A model generated the notes under the pieces. That model searched no databases and was not told where the DNA came from. It saw only the letters and a program-made list of their open reading frames with translations. From Cyanobium sp. FGCU6 (GTDB taxonomy: Bacteria > Cyanobacteriota > Cyanobacteriia > PCC-6307 > Cyanobiaceae): a DNA stretch of 64,000 nt. The translations under genes and the position numbers were made by a program. The stretch lies in assembly GCA_024958655.1 (NCBI GenBank), contig JANWUR010000006.1:116159-180158 (forward strand), in the 5' to 3' direction. The first letter of the stretch is position 1; the number at the start of each line of letters is the position of its first letter. Positions 14,745 to 24,289 of the stretch are shown piece after piece.

Positions 14745-16091
14745 GTGCCCTCCACTTCCTCTCCCCTGCTCCCCCTGCCACGCACACCGGCGACGAGCGG
14801 CGTGCTCGAAACCCTGGCCTTCTTCCGCGACCCCGACTTCGCCCGCCGCCGCTTCGAGCGCTACGGCGATGTGTTCGAGACCACCCTGCTCGGCCAGCGC
14901 ACCGTGTTTCTGCGCGGGGCAGAGGCGGTGGCCGACCTGTTCGCCCAGGCCGAGGCGGTGGAGGGCTGGTGGCCCGAGAGCGTGCGCGTGCTGCTGGGGC
15001 CGCTGTCGCTGGCCAACCGCAACGGCGCCGATCACAGGGCCCGCCGCCGGGTGGTGGGCCAGCTGTTCACCGCCGCGGCGCTGAAGCGCTACGGCCCAGG
15101 GATCGTGGCGCTGGTGAACGAGCTCTGTGAGGAGCTGCGGAGCGCCGGCGAAGCGGTGACCCTGGCGCCGCGGCTGCGGCGCTTCGCCTTCCAGGTGATC
15201 GCCACCACAGTGCTGGGCCTCGAGGGCGCCGACCGCGAGTCCCTGTTCGCCGACTTCGAAACCTGGACCCGCGGCCTGTTCGCGTTTCCGCTCGCCCTGC
15301 CGGGCACCCCCTATGCCAGTGCCATCCGCGCCCGCCGGCGCCTGCTGCAGCGTCTGGCGGCGGTGCTCGAGCGGGCCCAGGCGGCGGCGACCGCCGGAGC
15401 CCCCCTGGCGGCCGGCGGCCTCGATCTGCTGGCCGGCGGTCTGGATGAGGCCGGCCTTCCCCTCGCCGATGCCGACGTGGTGGAGCAGCTTCTGCTGCTG
15501 CTGTTCGCCGGCTACGAGACCACCGCCTCCTCACTGAGCTGCCTGCTGCTGACCTTGCTGCAGCACCCCGCTGAGCTGGCCTGGCTGCAGGAGGAGCTGG
15601 TCGCCCTGCCCTGGCCGCCGCATCCGTGGGAGGAGCTGGCCGCCTACGACCCCGTCCGGGCGCCGCGCCTCGACGCCGTGGTGAAGGAGGTGATGCGGCT
15701 CACCCCACCGGTGGGCGGCTTCTTCCGCCGCACCCGGGAGCCGGTCAGCCTGGCGGGCGTGGCGGTGCCGGCCGATCGGGTGGTGCAGCTGAGCATCGCC
15801 GCCACCCATCGCCACGGCGCCGCCAGCGAGGACCTGGAGGCGTTCCGGCCGCAGCGGCACCTGGGCGGCGGCACGACGGCGACCCTGTTGCCGTTCGGTG
15901 GCGGCGAGCGGGTGTGCCTGGGCAAGGCCCTGGCGGAGCTGGAGATCCGGCTGCTGGCGGTGGGCGTGCTGCGGCGGCTGGCGCTGACGCTGGAGCCGGG
16001 CCAGGATCTGACGCTGGCGGTGATCCCGAGCCCGGCGCCGAAGGACGGGCTGCGGGTGCGCGCAGCCGCGGTTAACAGTTCTTCACACTAG
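14745..16091 (+). CDS. Cytochrome P450 (CYP120-like)
   Basis: I-helix FAGYETTASS, ExxR-like region, heme-binding FGGGERVCLGKALAELE; GTG start. Confidence 0.9.
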   Translation: MPSTSSPLLPLPRTPATSGVLETLAFFRDPDFARRRFERYGDVFETTLLGQRTVFLRGAEAVADLFAQAEAVEGWWPESVRVLLGPLSLANRNGADHRARRRVVGQLFTAAALKRYGPGIVALVNELCEELRSAGEAVTLAPRLRRFAFQVIATTVLGLEGADRESLFADFETWTRGLFAFPLALPGTPYASAIRARRRLLQRLAAVLERAQAAATAGAPLAAGGLDLLAGGLDEAGLPLADADVVEQLLLLLFAGYETTASSLSCLLLTLLQHPAELAWLQEELVALPWPPHPWEELAAYDPVRAPRLDAVVKEVMRLTPPVGGFFRRTREPVSLAGVAVPADRVVQLSIAATHRHGAASEDLEAFRPQRHLGGGTTATLLPFGGGERVCLGKALAELEIRLLAVGVLRRLALTLEPGQDLTLAVIPSPAPKDGLRVRAAAVNSSSH

Positions 16092-16115
16092 GGTGAGCGA
16101 AAGAGCGTCACTCCT

Positions 16116-16346
16116 TTGAGCAACCTTCTCACCGTCGTCTACCTCACGTGCTTCGCCGTGATCGCCGGCGGCTCCTTCGCCCTCATGTCCCAGGGCCTGC
16201 GGCTCTCCACCGGCACGATCGACGGCCGCCCGTCCCGCGGGGGACGGTCCCGCCGCCATCCCGAGGCGCCCCAGCCCGGCGAGGAGGTGCTGGTGATCGA
16301 TCTCAACCGCGAGCGGCTGGAGGAGCTGTACCGCCAGGCGTCGTAG
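16116..16346 (+). CDS. Small cyanobacterial membrane protein, DUF2973-like
   Basis: 76 aa; N-terminal TM segment, HPEAPQPGEEVLVIDLNRERLEELYRQ tail; TTG start. Confidence 0.55.
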   Translation: MSNLLTVVYLTCFAVIAGGSFALMSQGLRLSTGTIDGRPSRGGRSRRHPEAPQPGEEVLVIDLNRERLEELYRQAS

Positions 16347-16360
16347 GCCTCGCAGCCCCG

Positions 16361-16951
16361 TCAGGGCACCAGGTGCCGGCGGCCACCCAGCACCCCAAGC
16401 CACAGCACCACCACGATCCAGTGAATCAGCACCGGTGGCCCCAGGGAGCCGGTGACGCCATAGGCCAGAGCGCAGACGATCCCGAGCGCGGTGCAGGGCA
16501 GCAGAAAGCGGGAATCACGGAACACCCGGCGGCCCGCCGGATACCAGCTGGCTCCGGCGAGCGGGTGATACAGCACGAACAGCCCGGTGCTCAGCAGGCC
16601 CCAGCCGAGCAGGTTCGTCAGATTCGCCTGCTCGAGCGGGTGGGGCAGCAGGGCCACACGGAACAGCAGTTCCTCCCCTAGCGCCGGCATCAGCAGCAGC
16701 CCGGCCGCCAGCTGCAGCAGTTGCCCGGGGAACAGGGATGTGGCGCGCGTCATTAAGAATCCGTTCCGTAGCCCCACCGGCAGAACCAGCGCGGCGTAGG
16801 TGCCCAGCAACGCCAGGCTGATCGCCCAACCGGAAGCCGGCACTGCCGTGAGCAGGGAATCGCTCAGGCGCCGGAGGGGCAGCACCAGAACGCTGGAGAG
16901 GGGGAAGAGCGAGATGGGGCGGCTGGCGAACCCGTCGAACGTACCGACCAC
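16361..16951 (-). CDS. CPBP family intramembrane metalloprotease
   Basis: Multi-TM protein with EELLFR motif and downstream H-containing helices (IHWIVVVLW). Confidence 0.8.
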   Translation of the reverse strand: MVGTFDGFASRPISLFPLSSVLVLPLRRLSDSLLTAVPASGWAISLALLGTYAALVLPVGLRNGFLMTRATSLFPGQLLQLAAGLLLMPALGEELLFRVALLPHPLEQANLTNLLGWGLLSTGLFVLYHPLAGASWYPAGRRVFRDSRFLLPCTALGIVCALAYGVTGSLGPPVLIHWIVVVLWLGVLGGRRHLVP

Positions 16952-16991
16952 GCCCTAGGCTGTGACGATTCCCTGACCGTCCGCCGCTGCG

Positions 16992-17144
16992 ATGGTGCCG
17001 TTCGTTCCCCGCTGCTCCAGCTGCCGCAACTTCTCGGGCTGCCAGGCCCAGGCCGGTCTCTGTCGCGTCTGGCAGGTGATCCTGCCTGCGGGTTCGGCCA
17101 CCACCCGCAGCTGCCCCCACTGGCAGGCGACGTCCCGGCGCTGA
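16992..17144 (+). CDS. Small Cys-rich protein, 50 aa (not in the ORF track)
   Basis: ATG 16992 to TGA 17142: MVPFVPRCSSCRNFSGCQAQAGLCRVWQVILPAGSATTRSCPHWQATSRR; CxxC plus further Cys residues in an otherwise unoccupied gap. Confidence 0.45.
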   Translation: MVPFVPRCSSCRNFSGCQAQAGLCRVWQVILPAGSATTRSCPHWQATSRR

Positions 17145-17164
17145 GGTTCGCAAGGGCGGGCGCC

Positions 17165-18622
17165 TCAGGCGCCGTCGCGCAGCGACTGGTGGTGAGCCTG
17201 GGTGGTCTCATGCATGGCGAGGCGGCGGATCTCCAGGATCTGGCCGATCTCGCGGGCGAAGCTGGGCTGGCGGTCGATCATCTGGTTCACCACCGCGGCC
17301 GAGATCTTCATCACCTCCAGGTCGTTGCTGGCAGCGATCGTGACCCGGCTGGGCTCGCCGGAGAAGAGGCTCATCTCACCGAAGAACTCGCCGCTGCGCA
17401 GCGCCAGCAGCTCGATCTCCTCGCCGCGTTCATCGCGGGTGGACATCTGGGCCTGGCCGGCGACGATGATGTAGAGCTCATTGCCCATCTGCCCCTGGCG
17501 GATCACCTTCTCGCCGGCGGCGAAATGCTGGAGGGCAATGCCGATGGCGGCGGAGCTCGCGCTGCTCTCCTCGCGATCGAGTGGCACGTAGGAGGGAATG
17601 GCCTGGAGGCTTTCGCTGAACTTCTTGGCCAGCCCCTTCTGCTGGCTGCTGGGTCCGTGGTAGTTGTAAACGGTGCGGATGGGGAAAGGAATCGAGAGGT
17701 TGTTGCGTTTGGCGGCATACCACACGCGTGTCATGAAACGTTCACGGATCTGCTCGATATCGCCGTAGTCGCGAATGAAGAACTTCACCTCATACGACAC
17801 GGCAAAGTCGGCGTAATCGAGGGTGAACACATCGGGCTCGGGATCCAGCAGGATGCCCTTGGTTTCCAGCGCCGTGCTCTTGAGCACCTGGCGGGCGAGG
17901 TTGGGGGGATCGTTGTAGGAGAAGCCGATGCGGATGCGCTCGGCATGGATCGGCGTGGGCTTGGTGAAGTTGCGGATCACCTCGCTGCTGATCAGCTTGT
18001 GGGGGATCACCACCATCTCCTGCTCCAGGGTGAGCAGCCGCACGGCGCGCCAGTTGATGTCGATCACCTGGCCCACCACGCCGCCCACCTCCAGCCAGTC
18101 GCCCACGGTGAACGGGCGCTCGAACAGCAGGGCGATGCCCGACATCACGCTGCCGAGGGTGTCCTGCAGGGCGAGGCCGATCACGATCGAGCTCACGCCC
18201 AGGGCCGTCACCAGGCCCGCCAGATCCGCATTCCACACCGTGGCCAGCACGAAGGCGGTGCCGAGCAGGATCAGGAACAGGCGGGCCAGGTCGATCAGCA
18301 GCTTCGGCACCCGCGAGCGCCAGGTATCGGCTTCGGCCTGCTCGAACAGGATCACGTTCAGCAGCGAGAGGGCGGCATGGATCACGCATACCCACACCAC
18401 CGTTTCCACCGTCCTGAACAGGCTGCTGGCGGGATCCACCTGCAGCAGGTGCTGCAGGAACAGCAGCAGCACCAGCACATCGCGCACCAGCCGCACCGTG
18501 TCGGCGATGGCCCGCCGCTGCCGCTTGAGCCGATGGATCCATTCCCCCAGCAGGATCGTGAGCAGGGGAAAGCCGAGGGCCAGGCCGATCCCCCAGACCC
18601 AGAGGGGCGCCGTGGCTGTCAT
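17165..18622 (-). CDS. Mechanosensitive ion channel (MscS family) with C-terminal cyclic nucleotide-binding domain
   Basis: MscS core (GVSSIVIGLALQDTLGSVMSGIALLFERPFTVGDWLEV) and CNB domain (GEKVIRQGQMGNELYIIVAG...LRSGEFFGEMSLFSGEPSRVTIAA). Confidence 0.93.
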   Translation of the reverse strand: MTATAPLWVWGIGLALGFPLLTILLGEWIHRLKRQRRAIADTVRLVRDVLVLLLFLQHLLQVDPASSLFRTVETVVWVCVIHAALSLLNVILFEQAEADTWRSRVPKLLIDLARLFLILLGTAFVLATVWNADLAGLVTALGVSSIVIGLALQDTLGSVMSGIALLFERPFTVGDWLEVGGVVGQVIDINWRAVRLLTLEQEMVVIPHKLISSEVIRNFTKPTPIHAERIRIGFSYNDPPNLARQVLKSTALETKGILLDPEPDVFTLDYADFAVSYEVKFFIRDYGDIEQIRERFMTRVWYAAKRNNLSIPFPIRTVYNYHGPSSQQKGLAKKFSESLQAIPSYVPLDREESSASSAAIGIALQHFAAGEKVIRQGQMGNELYIIVAGQAQMSTRDERGEEIELLALRSGEFFGEMSLFSGEPSRVTIAASNDLEVMKISAAVVNQMIDRQPSFAREIGQILEIRRLAMHETTQAHHQSLRDGA

Positions 18623-20820
18623 GGGCTGGTGAGGGCCTCGCTGGGCGCCGCCGCCTGCGTGCCGATCAGGCGCCATGACTGGGAGGCTGCCGCGCCATCA
18701 GCGGCGGGGCGGGCGCGCTCGAACTGGTACAGATCCTCGAGCCGGTGGTGCACCACCTCCGACACGAGCACGCTGCCGGAGGGGCAGACCTGGCTGAGGC
18801 CATGGGCCTGCTTCACGGTATCGCCCCAGATGTCGTAAACCACCCGGCTCTTGCCGACGATGCCGGCCAGGATGTCGCCGGAATGGATGCCGATCTGAAT
18901 GCCGAGATCGAAGCCCCGCTCCAGATTGAAGCGGCGCAGCACGGTCAGCATCTCGATCGCGAAATCGATGGCCCGCTTGTCGTGGTCGAGATAGGGCACC
19001 GAGAGACCGCACACAGCCAGGTAGCAGTCGCCGATCGTCTTCACCTTCTCCAGGCCGAAACGTTCGGCCAGATCGTCGAAGGAGGCCACCAGATCGTTGA
19101 GGATCGCCAGCGACTCGTAGGCGCTGAGGCTGGTGACGAGCCTCGAGAAACCCTTGAGGTCGGCGAACAGCACCGCCACGTTGGTGACCTCCTCGGCGAT
19201 CTGGGTTTCGCCCCGCTGCAGCCGGCGGGCGATGGCCGCGGGGAAGACGCTGAACAGCAGGTTCTCGTTCTCCTGGTTCTTCTGATCCACCAGGGCCGTC
19301 TGGGTCTGAAGGCTGTGCACCACGGCATTGAACGACTGGGCCAGTTCGCCGAATTCATCCCGGGAATCGAGGTCGGGGATGCTGGTGAGTTCGCCGGAGG
19401 ACACCCGGCGGGCGCTGTCAATCAGCTGCTGAACCGGCTTCACGAACAGATGGGCCAGAGCCATGGCCAGCAGCGTGACCAGCAGGATCAGCAGGGTGAT
19501 GGTGATCAGGATCTGCCGCTGGAAGTCATGGATCGGGGCGTAAGCCTCCGCCAGATCCATCTGCGAGAGGATCACCCAGTCGAAGCCCTGGATCTGCAGT
19601 GGCGCGTAAGAGCTGAGCACCGGTACACCGCGGTAATCCACCACCTGCAGAGTGCCTGAGCCGCCGCCGATGGCCCTGGAGACCGCCGGGGTCTGGACCT
19701 GCTGCTGCAGGATTGTGGTGCCGGTCTGCTCCAGGCGGGTGATGGCGTCGTCCTTGACGCCGCGCGATCGCAGCTGAGCCAGATAGCCCTTGGGATCCTG
19801 CAGATAGAAGCGTGAGGCCGAACGCATCAGCCGGTCCTGGCCCACCAGGATCGTTTCGCCCGATGACCCCAGCCCGTCCTGCTGCCACTTCTGGTTGCCG
19901 GTCATGACGTTGTTGATCTCGTTGACCGGCATCTGGAAGGCGAGAACGCCCACCAGCCGCGAACCGTTGTAGAGGGGGGCGGCGATGAAGGAGGCAGGGG
20001 CGCCGTAGGAGGGGGCGTAGGGGGCGAAATCCACCAGTTGGGTGAAGCCCTTCTCCTTGGCGCCGATCACCTGGCGCACCAGCTGGGCGAGGTTGCTGTC
20101 GCGGTAGGGACCGGTGAACAGATTCGTTGCGTAGTCGGTCTCCTTGAACACCGTGTAGACGATCTGTCCCTGAGGATTGATCAGGAACATGTCGTAGTAG
20201 CCGAACTTGGCGATGATGTTGCGAAAGATCGGGTGATGGCGGCCGTGCACCTGGGAATAGGCGCTGCCGTCGCCCGCCGCGGTGAGCTGCTGCTTCTTGC
20301 CCACGGGGTTGGGGTTGGCGGCGATGTAATGGTATTGGAGGTACTCCGTGGGCCCTTTGCTGGGCAGGTAGGCGGGCAGGTTCGGGGTGCCGGTGTTGTA
20401 CTTGTCGAGCCGTGGCAGGAACTGGCTCCGGTAATACGATGCGATCGCCTGGGTGGATCCCTTGCTTGCAGTTGCTGTGGCGAGCTGGTCGAAGGCGGCG
20501 CCGAACTGCTCCACGGCGGCGATGATCGACAGATCCTCGCTGAGCGTCTGGGTGTGATTCTGGATCGTGCGGAAATAGGATTCGATCTGATAGGCTTTCG
20601 ATGCACGCACACTTGTGAGCTGATGGAAAACGCGCTCGGTAAGGTTGATCTGGCCGCTGCGATAGCCCAGAGCCGCCGCGAGCAGCGTGGAGAACCCGCT
20701 CACCAGCAACAACATCAGAATCAGCTTTGATTTGATGCTGAGCTGGTTGACCGAATCCTTGGTGAGGCCGCGTATCCACGCCGGCATCGACGCCAATGGG
20801 CTCAGCTTCGAAGAAGGCAT
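18619..20820 (-). CDS. Adenylate/guanylate cyclase with extracellular sensor, HAMP and class III cyclase domains
   Basis: VAVLFADLKGFSRLV, GDCYLAVCGL, GIHSGDILAGIVGKSRVVYDIWGDTV; HAMP region; 4-bp overlap with MscS-CNB gene. Confidence 0.92.
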   Translation of the reverse strand: MPSSKLSPLASMPAWIRGLTKDSVNQLSIKSKLILMLLLVSGFSTLLAAALGYRSGQINLTERVFHQLTSVRASKAYQIESYFRTIQNHTQTLSEDLSIIAAVEQFGAAFDQLATATASKGSTQAIASYYRSQFLPRLDKYNTGTPNLPAYLPSKGPTEYLQYHYIAANPNPVGKKQQLTAAGDGSAYSQVHGRHHPIFRNIIAKFGYYDMFLINPQGQIVYTVFKETDYATNLFTGPYRDSNLAQLVRQVIGAKEKGFTQLVDFAPYAPSYGAPASFIAAPLYNGSRLVGVLAFQMPVNEINNVMTGNQKWQQDGLGSSGETILVGQDRLMRSASRFYLQDPKGYLAQLRSRGVKDDAITRLEQTGTTILQQQVQTPAVSRAIGGGSGTLQVVDYRGVPVLSSYAPLQIQGFDWVILSQMDLAEAYAPIHDFQRQILITITLLILLVTLLAMALAHLFVKPVQQLIDSARRVSSGELTSIPDLDSRDEFGELAQSFNAVVHSLQTQTALVDQKNQENENLLFSVFPAAIARRLQRGETQIAEEVTNVAVLFADLKGFSRLVTSLSAYESLAILNDLVASFDDLAERFGLEKVKTIGDCYLAVCGLSVPYLDHDKRAIDFAIEMLTVLRRFNLERGFDLGIQIGIHSGDILAGIVGKSRVVYDIWGDTVKQAHGLSQVCPSGSVLVSEVVHHRLEDLYQFERARPAADGAAASQSWRLIGTQAAAPSEALTSP

Positions 20821-20880
20821 AAAAAAGCCTAGGCGACTGATCCGGGAGTTGTGTAGTGAAGACCACTCTTTCCCGGCGGA

Positions 20881-21363
20881 TCACAGGAACTCGGGCAGGG
20901 CTCCCGCGGGATGGGCCGCGGCCGGCAGGTCGCTGAGCAGGGCGAAATCGCTGAAGCTGAACCCCGGTCCCACGCAGCAGCTCACCAGGCTCCAGCGGCC
21001 GAGGCTGCGGGCCGCCTGCCAGTGCCCGGCGAGCACCACGGCCACGGGTTCGAGGGCCGGGTCGGCGAGCGAGAAGCCGATCCGGCGGCGGCGGAACGTG
21101 CCGCCTCCGGGGGGCAGGGTGAGCAGCTCGAGCGGGTCGCCGGCGATCGCCTGCCAGGTTTCATCGGCCCCGGCCACCCGGTGCCAGCGGCTCACGGCAC
21201 CCGACTCCAGCAGGAACAGGATCAGGGTGAGGGCGTCGCGGGTCTCCCCGTCGCTGCGCTGCACAAGCTCGCCGCTGCGGTGCAGCTCCCGGTACCAGCC
21301 GCCTTCGGGGTGGGGGTCGAGTTGGTAGCGCTCGATCAGGGCTCGGACCTCGGGATCGGCCAT
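20881..21363 (-). CDS. Cupin domain-containing protein (DUF985)
   Basis: LIERYQLDPHPEGGWYRELHRS...SRWHRVAGADETWQ...CCVGPGFSFSDFAL. Confidence 0.9.
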   Translation of the reverse strand: MADPEVRALIERYQLDPHPEGGWYRELHRSGELVQRSDGETRDALTLILFLLESGAVSRWHRVAGADETWQAIAGDPLELLTLPPGGGTFRRRRIGFSLADPALEPVAVVLAGHWQAARSLGRWSLVSCCVGPGFSFSDFALLSDLPAAAHPAGALPEFL

Positions 21364-21399
21364 GGGCAGGGGGCAGGGGGCAGGGGAAGGCTGGGCGGG

Positions 21400-22884
21400 A
21401 TGCTGGCAGCAAGGCGCAACACGACGGCGATGGGCTCAGGCAGACGGCCCCTGATCGGGGTGATGGGGGCCGGCGAGGGGGCCGATGCGCAGGCGCTGCA
21501 GCTGGCGGAGGAGCTGGGGGCGGCGATCGCCCGCCGGGGCTGGGGCCTGCTCACCGGCGGCCGGCCCTGCGGCGTGATGGCGGCCGCGAGCCGGGGGGCG
21601 ATGGCGGTGGACGGGCACCTGGTGGTGGGGGTGCTGCCCGGAGACGGCGGCGATCGGGCCGGCGGGGCCGAGCCCACGGCGGCGCTGGATGTGGCCCTGT
21701 TCACCGGCATGGGCCAGGCCCGCAACGTGATCAACGTGCTCAGCAGCTCCGTGGTGGTGGTGTGCGGGTCGGGCGGACCGGGCACCGTCTCGGAGGCGGC
21801 CCACGCGCTCAGGGCCGGGCGGCCACTGGTGCTGCTGGCCACGCCGCCGGCCTGGGGGAGGCTGTTTGACGACCTCGGCGGTGACGTGGACAGCTGCGAC
21901 ACGGCGGCGGCGGCGATCGCGGCGATCGGGCAGCGGCTGGGGAAGGCATCGCCACCGCTGCCCCAGCCCCCTCACTGCCGCTCGCTGCCGGTGGCGCTGG
22001 TGCAGTTGCGGGCCGGTGAGGAGCCCAGCGCCAATCGCCGCCACGCCGAGGCGTGGCTGGAGCGCGCCCTGCAGCCACCGGCCGGCAGGGCCAGGCCACG
22101 GCTGCTGATGCTGCCGGAGGTGTGGAACGCGCCCTATGCGGCGGCAGGGTTTGCGACCTGGGCCGAGCCGATCCCCGAGCCCGGCGCCTCGCTGATCGAG
22201 GGGCCGTCGCCGTCGCTGGCGATGGTGGCCCGGCTGGCGCGGCGCCATGGGGTGAGCGTGATCGCCGGTTCGATCCCCGAACGGGGTGGCGACGGCCGCC
22301 TCTACAACACCGCCACGGTGATCGATGGGGATGGGCGTCTGCGTGCGAAACACCGCAAGCTGCACCTGTTCGATGTGGATGTGCCCGGGGGCATCCGCTT
22401 CCGCGAATCCGACAGCCTTTGCGGCGGCGAGCGGATCACGGTGCTGCCGCCCGAGGGCGATCCGCTGGGCACCGGCCTGCCGGCACCGCCGGGCCTTGGC
22501 CTGCTGATCTGCTACGACATCCGCTTCCCGGAGCTGGCCCTGCTGATGCAGCAGCGGCAGGGCTGCACCCTGCTGGCCTGCCCCGCCGCCTTCAACACCA
22601 CCACCGGCCCGCGCCACTGGCACCTGCTGATGCGGGCCCGGGCGGTGGACACCCAGTGCTTCCTGCTGGCCTGCTCCAGCGCCCGGCACACGGACGCCGC
22701 GGCGTACCCGAGCTACGGCCATTCGCTGGTGGTGGATCCGTGGGGCACGGTGATCGCCGAGGCCGGCATCGACGAACAGGTGCTGCATGCCGAGCTCGAC
22801 CTTGAGCAGGTGACACTGGCGCGGCAGGCGATTCCCACCTCGCTGCAACGGCGCTCCGATCTCTACCGGCTGGAGCAAGCCTGA
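21400..22884 (+). CDS. Fusion of LOG/TIGR00725-like nucleotide-binding domain and Nit2-like carbon-nitrogen hydrolase
   Basis: N-half RRPLIGVMGAGEGAD...LLTGGRPCGVMAAASRGA...VVVCGSGGPGTVSE; C-half nitrilase motifs LLMLPEVWNAPY, KHRKLHLFDVDVPG, LLICYDIRFPEL. Confidence 0.88.
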   Translation: MLAARRNTTAMGSGRRPLIGVMGAGEGADAQALQLAEELGAAIARRGWGLLTGGRPCGVMAAASRGAMAVDGHLVVGVLPGDGGDRAGGAEPTAALDVALFTGMGQARNVINVLSSSVVVVCGSGGPGTVSEAAHALRAGRPLVLLATPPAWGRLFDDLGGDVDSCDTAAAAIAAIGQRLGKASPPLPQPPHCRSLPVALVQLRAGEEPSANRRHAEAWLERALQPPAGRARPRLLMLPEVWNAPYAAAGFATWAEPIPEPGASLIEGPSPSLAMVARLARRHGVSVIAGSIPERGGDGRLYNTATVIDGDGRLRAKHRKLHLFDVDVPGGIRFRESDSLCGGERITVLPPEGDPLGTGLPAPPGLGLLICYDIRFPELALLMQQRQGCTLLACPAAFNTTTGPRHWHLLMRARAVDTQCFLLACSSARHTDAAAYPSYGHSLVVDPWGTVIAEAGIDEQVLHAELDLEQVTLARQAIPTSLQRRSDLYRLEQA

Positions 22885-22943
22885 AAGGTGCTTCACGTTT
22901 CTTCACGCGCATCGCCAGAATCGGCTCATCGAGCTTCCCCCGC

Positions 22944-23543
22944 ATGTCCACTCCCCTGCTCCTGGAACTCTTCGCCGGTTTCCTCACCGCCGGCATGGCC
23001 CTCTGGTTCGTCGTGCTGGGGCGCTCCTCGGTGCCGGTCGCTGAGGGCACGGACCTCACCGCCACGACGGCCCGGCCCGGCCCATTCGCCGGCCTGGGGC
23101 TGGCGCCCGTTCTGGGCCGTTATCTGCGGCGCGAGGGGCTGGCGGCCAACCTGGCCCTGCTGCTGCTGCGCCTCACGATCGGCGTGATGATGATCCACCA
23201 CGGCCAGGAGAAGCTGGCCGACCCGCAGCAGTTCGCCTCCACCTATGTGGCCTCGCTGCATCTGCCCTTCCCGCTGTTCTTCGCCTATGTGGCCGGGTTC
23301 TCCGAGCTGATCGGCAGCTGGCTGCTGATCCTCGGGCTGCTGACGCCCCTGGGCGCCCTGGCCATCGCCGGCACGATGTCGGTGGCCGCCTACCAGCACA
23401 TCCTCACCGCCGGCCTCAACATCTACGTGCTCGAACTGGTGGTGCTGTATCTGGGCGGCAGCCTGGCCCTGCTGCTGCTCGGCCCCGGGGGCTACTCGTT
23501 TGATGCGGCGATCGTGAACGATCTGATCGAGGAGGAGGGCTGA
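22944..23543 (+). CDS. DoxX family protein
   Basis: Multi-TM with RLTIGVMMIHHGQEKLADPQQFA and ELIGSWLLILGLLTPLGAL. Confidence 0.88.
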   Translation: MSTPLLLELFAGFLTAGMALWFVVLGRSSVPVAEGTDLTATTARPGPFAGLGLAPVLGRYLRREGLAANLALLLLRLTIGVMMIHHGQEKLADPQQFASTYVASLHLPFPLFFAYVAGFSELIGSWLLILGLLTPLGALAIAGTMSVAAYQHILTAGLNIYVLELVVLYLGGSLALLLLGPGGYSFDAAIVNDLIEEEG

Positions 23544-24289
23544 TGGCGGCGGCCTTGGCCGGCGCGCCCGCTCCCGCTCCGCTGCTGCAGCGGCTGGCGG
23601 ATGTGGCGGGGATGGAGCGGGGCAGGCGTCGGCTGGTGCTGCTGCTGTCCCAGCTGGGCGACTTCGACAGCCTGGAGTATGCCCAGGCCCTGGTGCCGGT
23701 GCTGCCGCGGCTGCAGGCCGCTGGCATCGGTGTGCTGGCGATCGGCATCGGCGACGAGGCGGGCCGCCGGCGGTTCTGCGCTTTCACGGGCTTTCCGATC
23801 GAGCGGCTGCAGGTGGATCCGGAACCGCTGCTGCATCGGGCTCTGGGTCTGTACGCGGGCCTCCGCTGGCCCGGCGGGCCCTGGCCCAACCTGCTGCTGA
23901 TGTGCGCGGGAATCGGCTCCCCCGGAACCCTGGCGGAGGTGTTGCGGGGCTACACGGGCGATCGGCGCGCACCCCAGCGCATCGCCGACGACGAGACGAT
24001 CCAGGCGGGTCCGCTGCCGCCGATCCGGGGGTCGTTCTTCGCCCGCGCCGGCGGCACGGGCTTCCAGCGACCGTTCGAGCTGGCCACGATCCGCCTGCGC
24101 AACATGAGCGAGGTGCTGGGCCACTGGCGCACCTACGTACCCCGCGACAACTTCCTCACCCAGCGGGGAGGCACCTTCCTGCTGGAGGCCGACGACACGC
24201 TGCTGGTGGAACATCGCGACCGCGGCATCCTCGGCTTCTCGGCCACGATGGAGCAGCCGCTGCGTTTCCTTGAGCCGGTCCTGGGCTGA
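23543..24289 (+). CDS. AhpC/TSA-like (PRXL2-type) thioredoxin-fold protein
   Basis: RRLVLLLSQLGDFDSLEYAQALVPVLPRL, GAGLYAGL-like segment, LEADDTLLVEHRDRGILGFS; start overlaps DoxX stop. Confidence 0.7.
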   Translation: MAAALAGAPAPAPLLQRLADVAGMERGRRRLVLLLSQLGDFDSLEYAQALVPVLPRLQAAGIGVLAIGIGDEAGRRRFCAFTGFPIERLQVDPEPLLHRALGLYAGLRWPGGPWPNLLLMCAGIGSPGTLAEVLRGYTGDRRAPQRIADDETIQAGPLPPIRGSFFARAGGTGFQRPFELATIRLRNMSEVLGHWRTYVPRDNFLTQRGGTFLLEADDTLLVEHRDRGILGFSATMEQPLRFLEPVLG

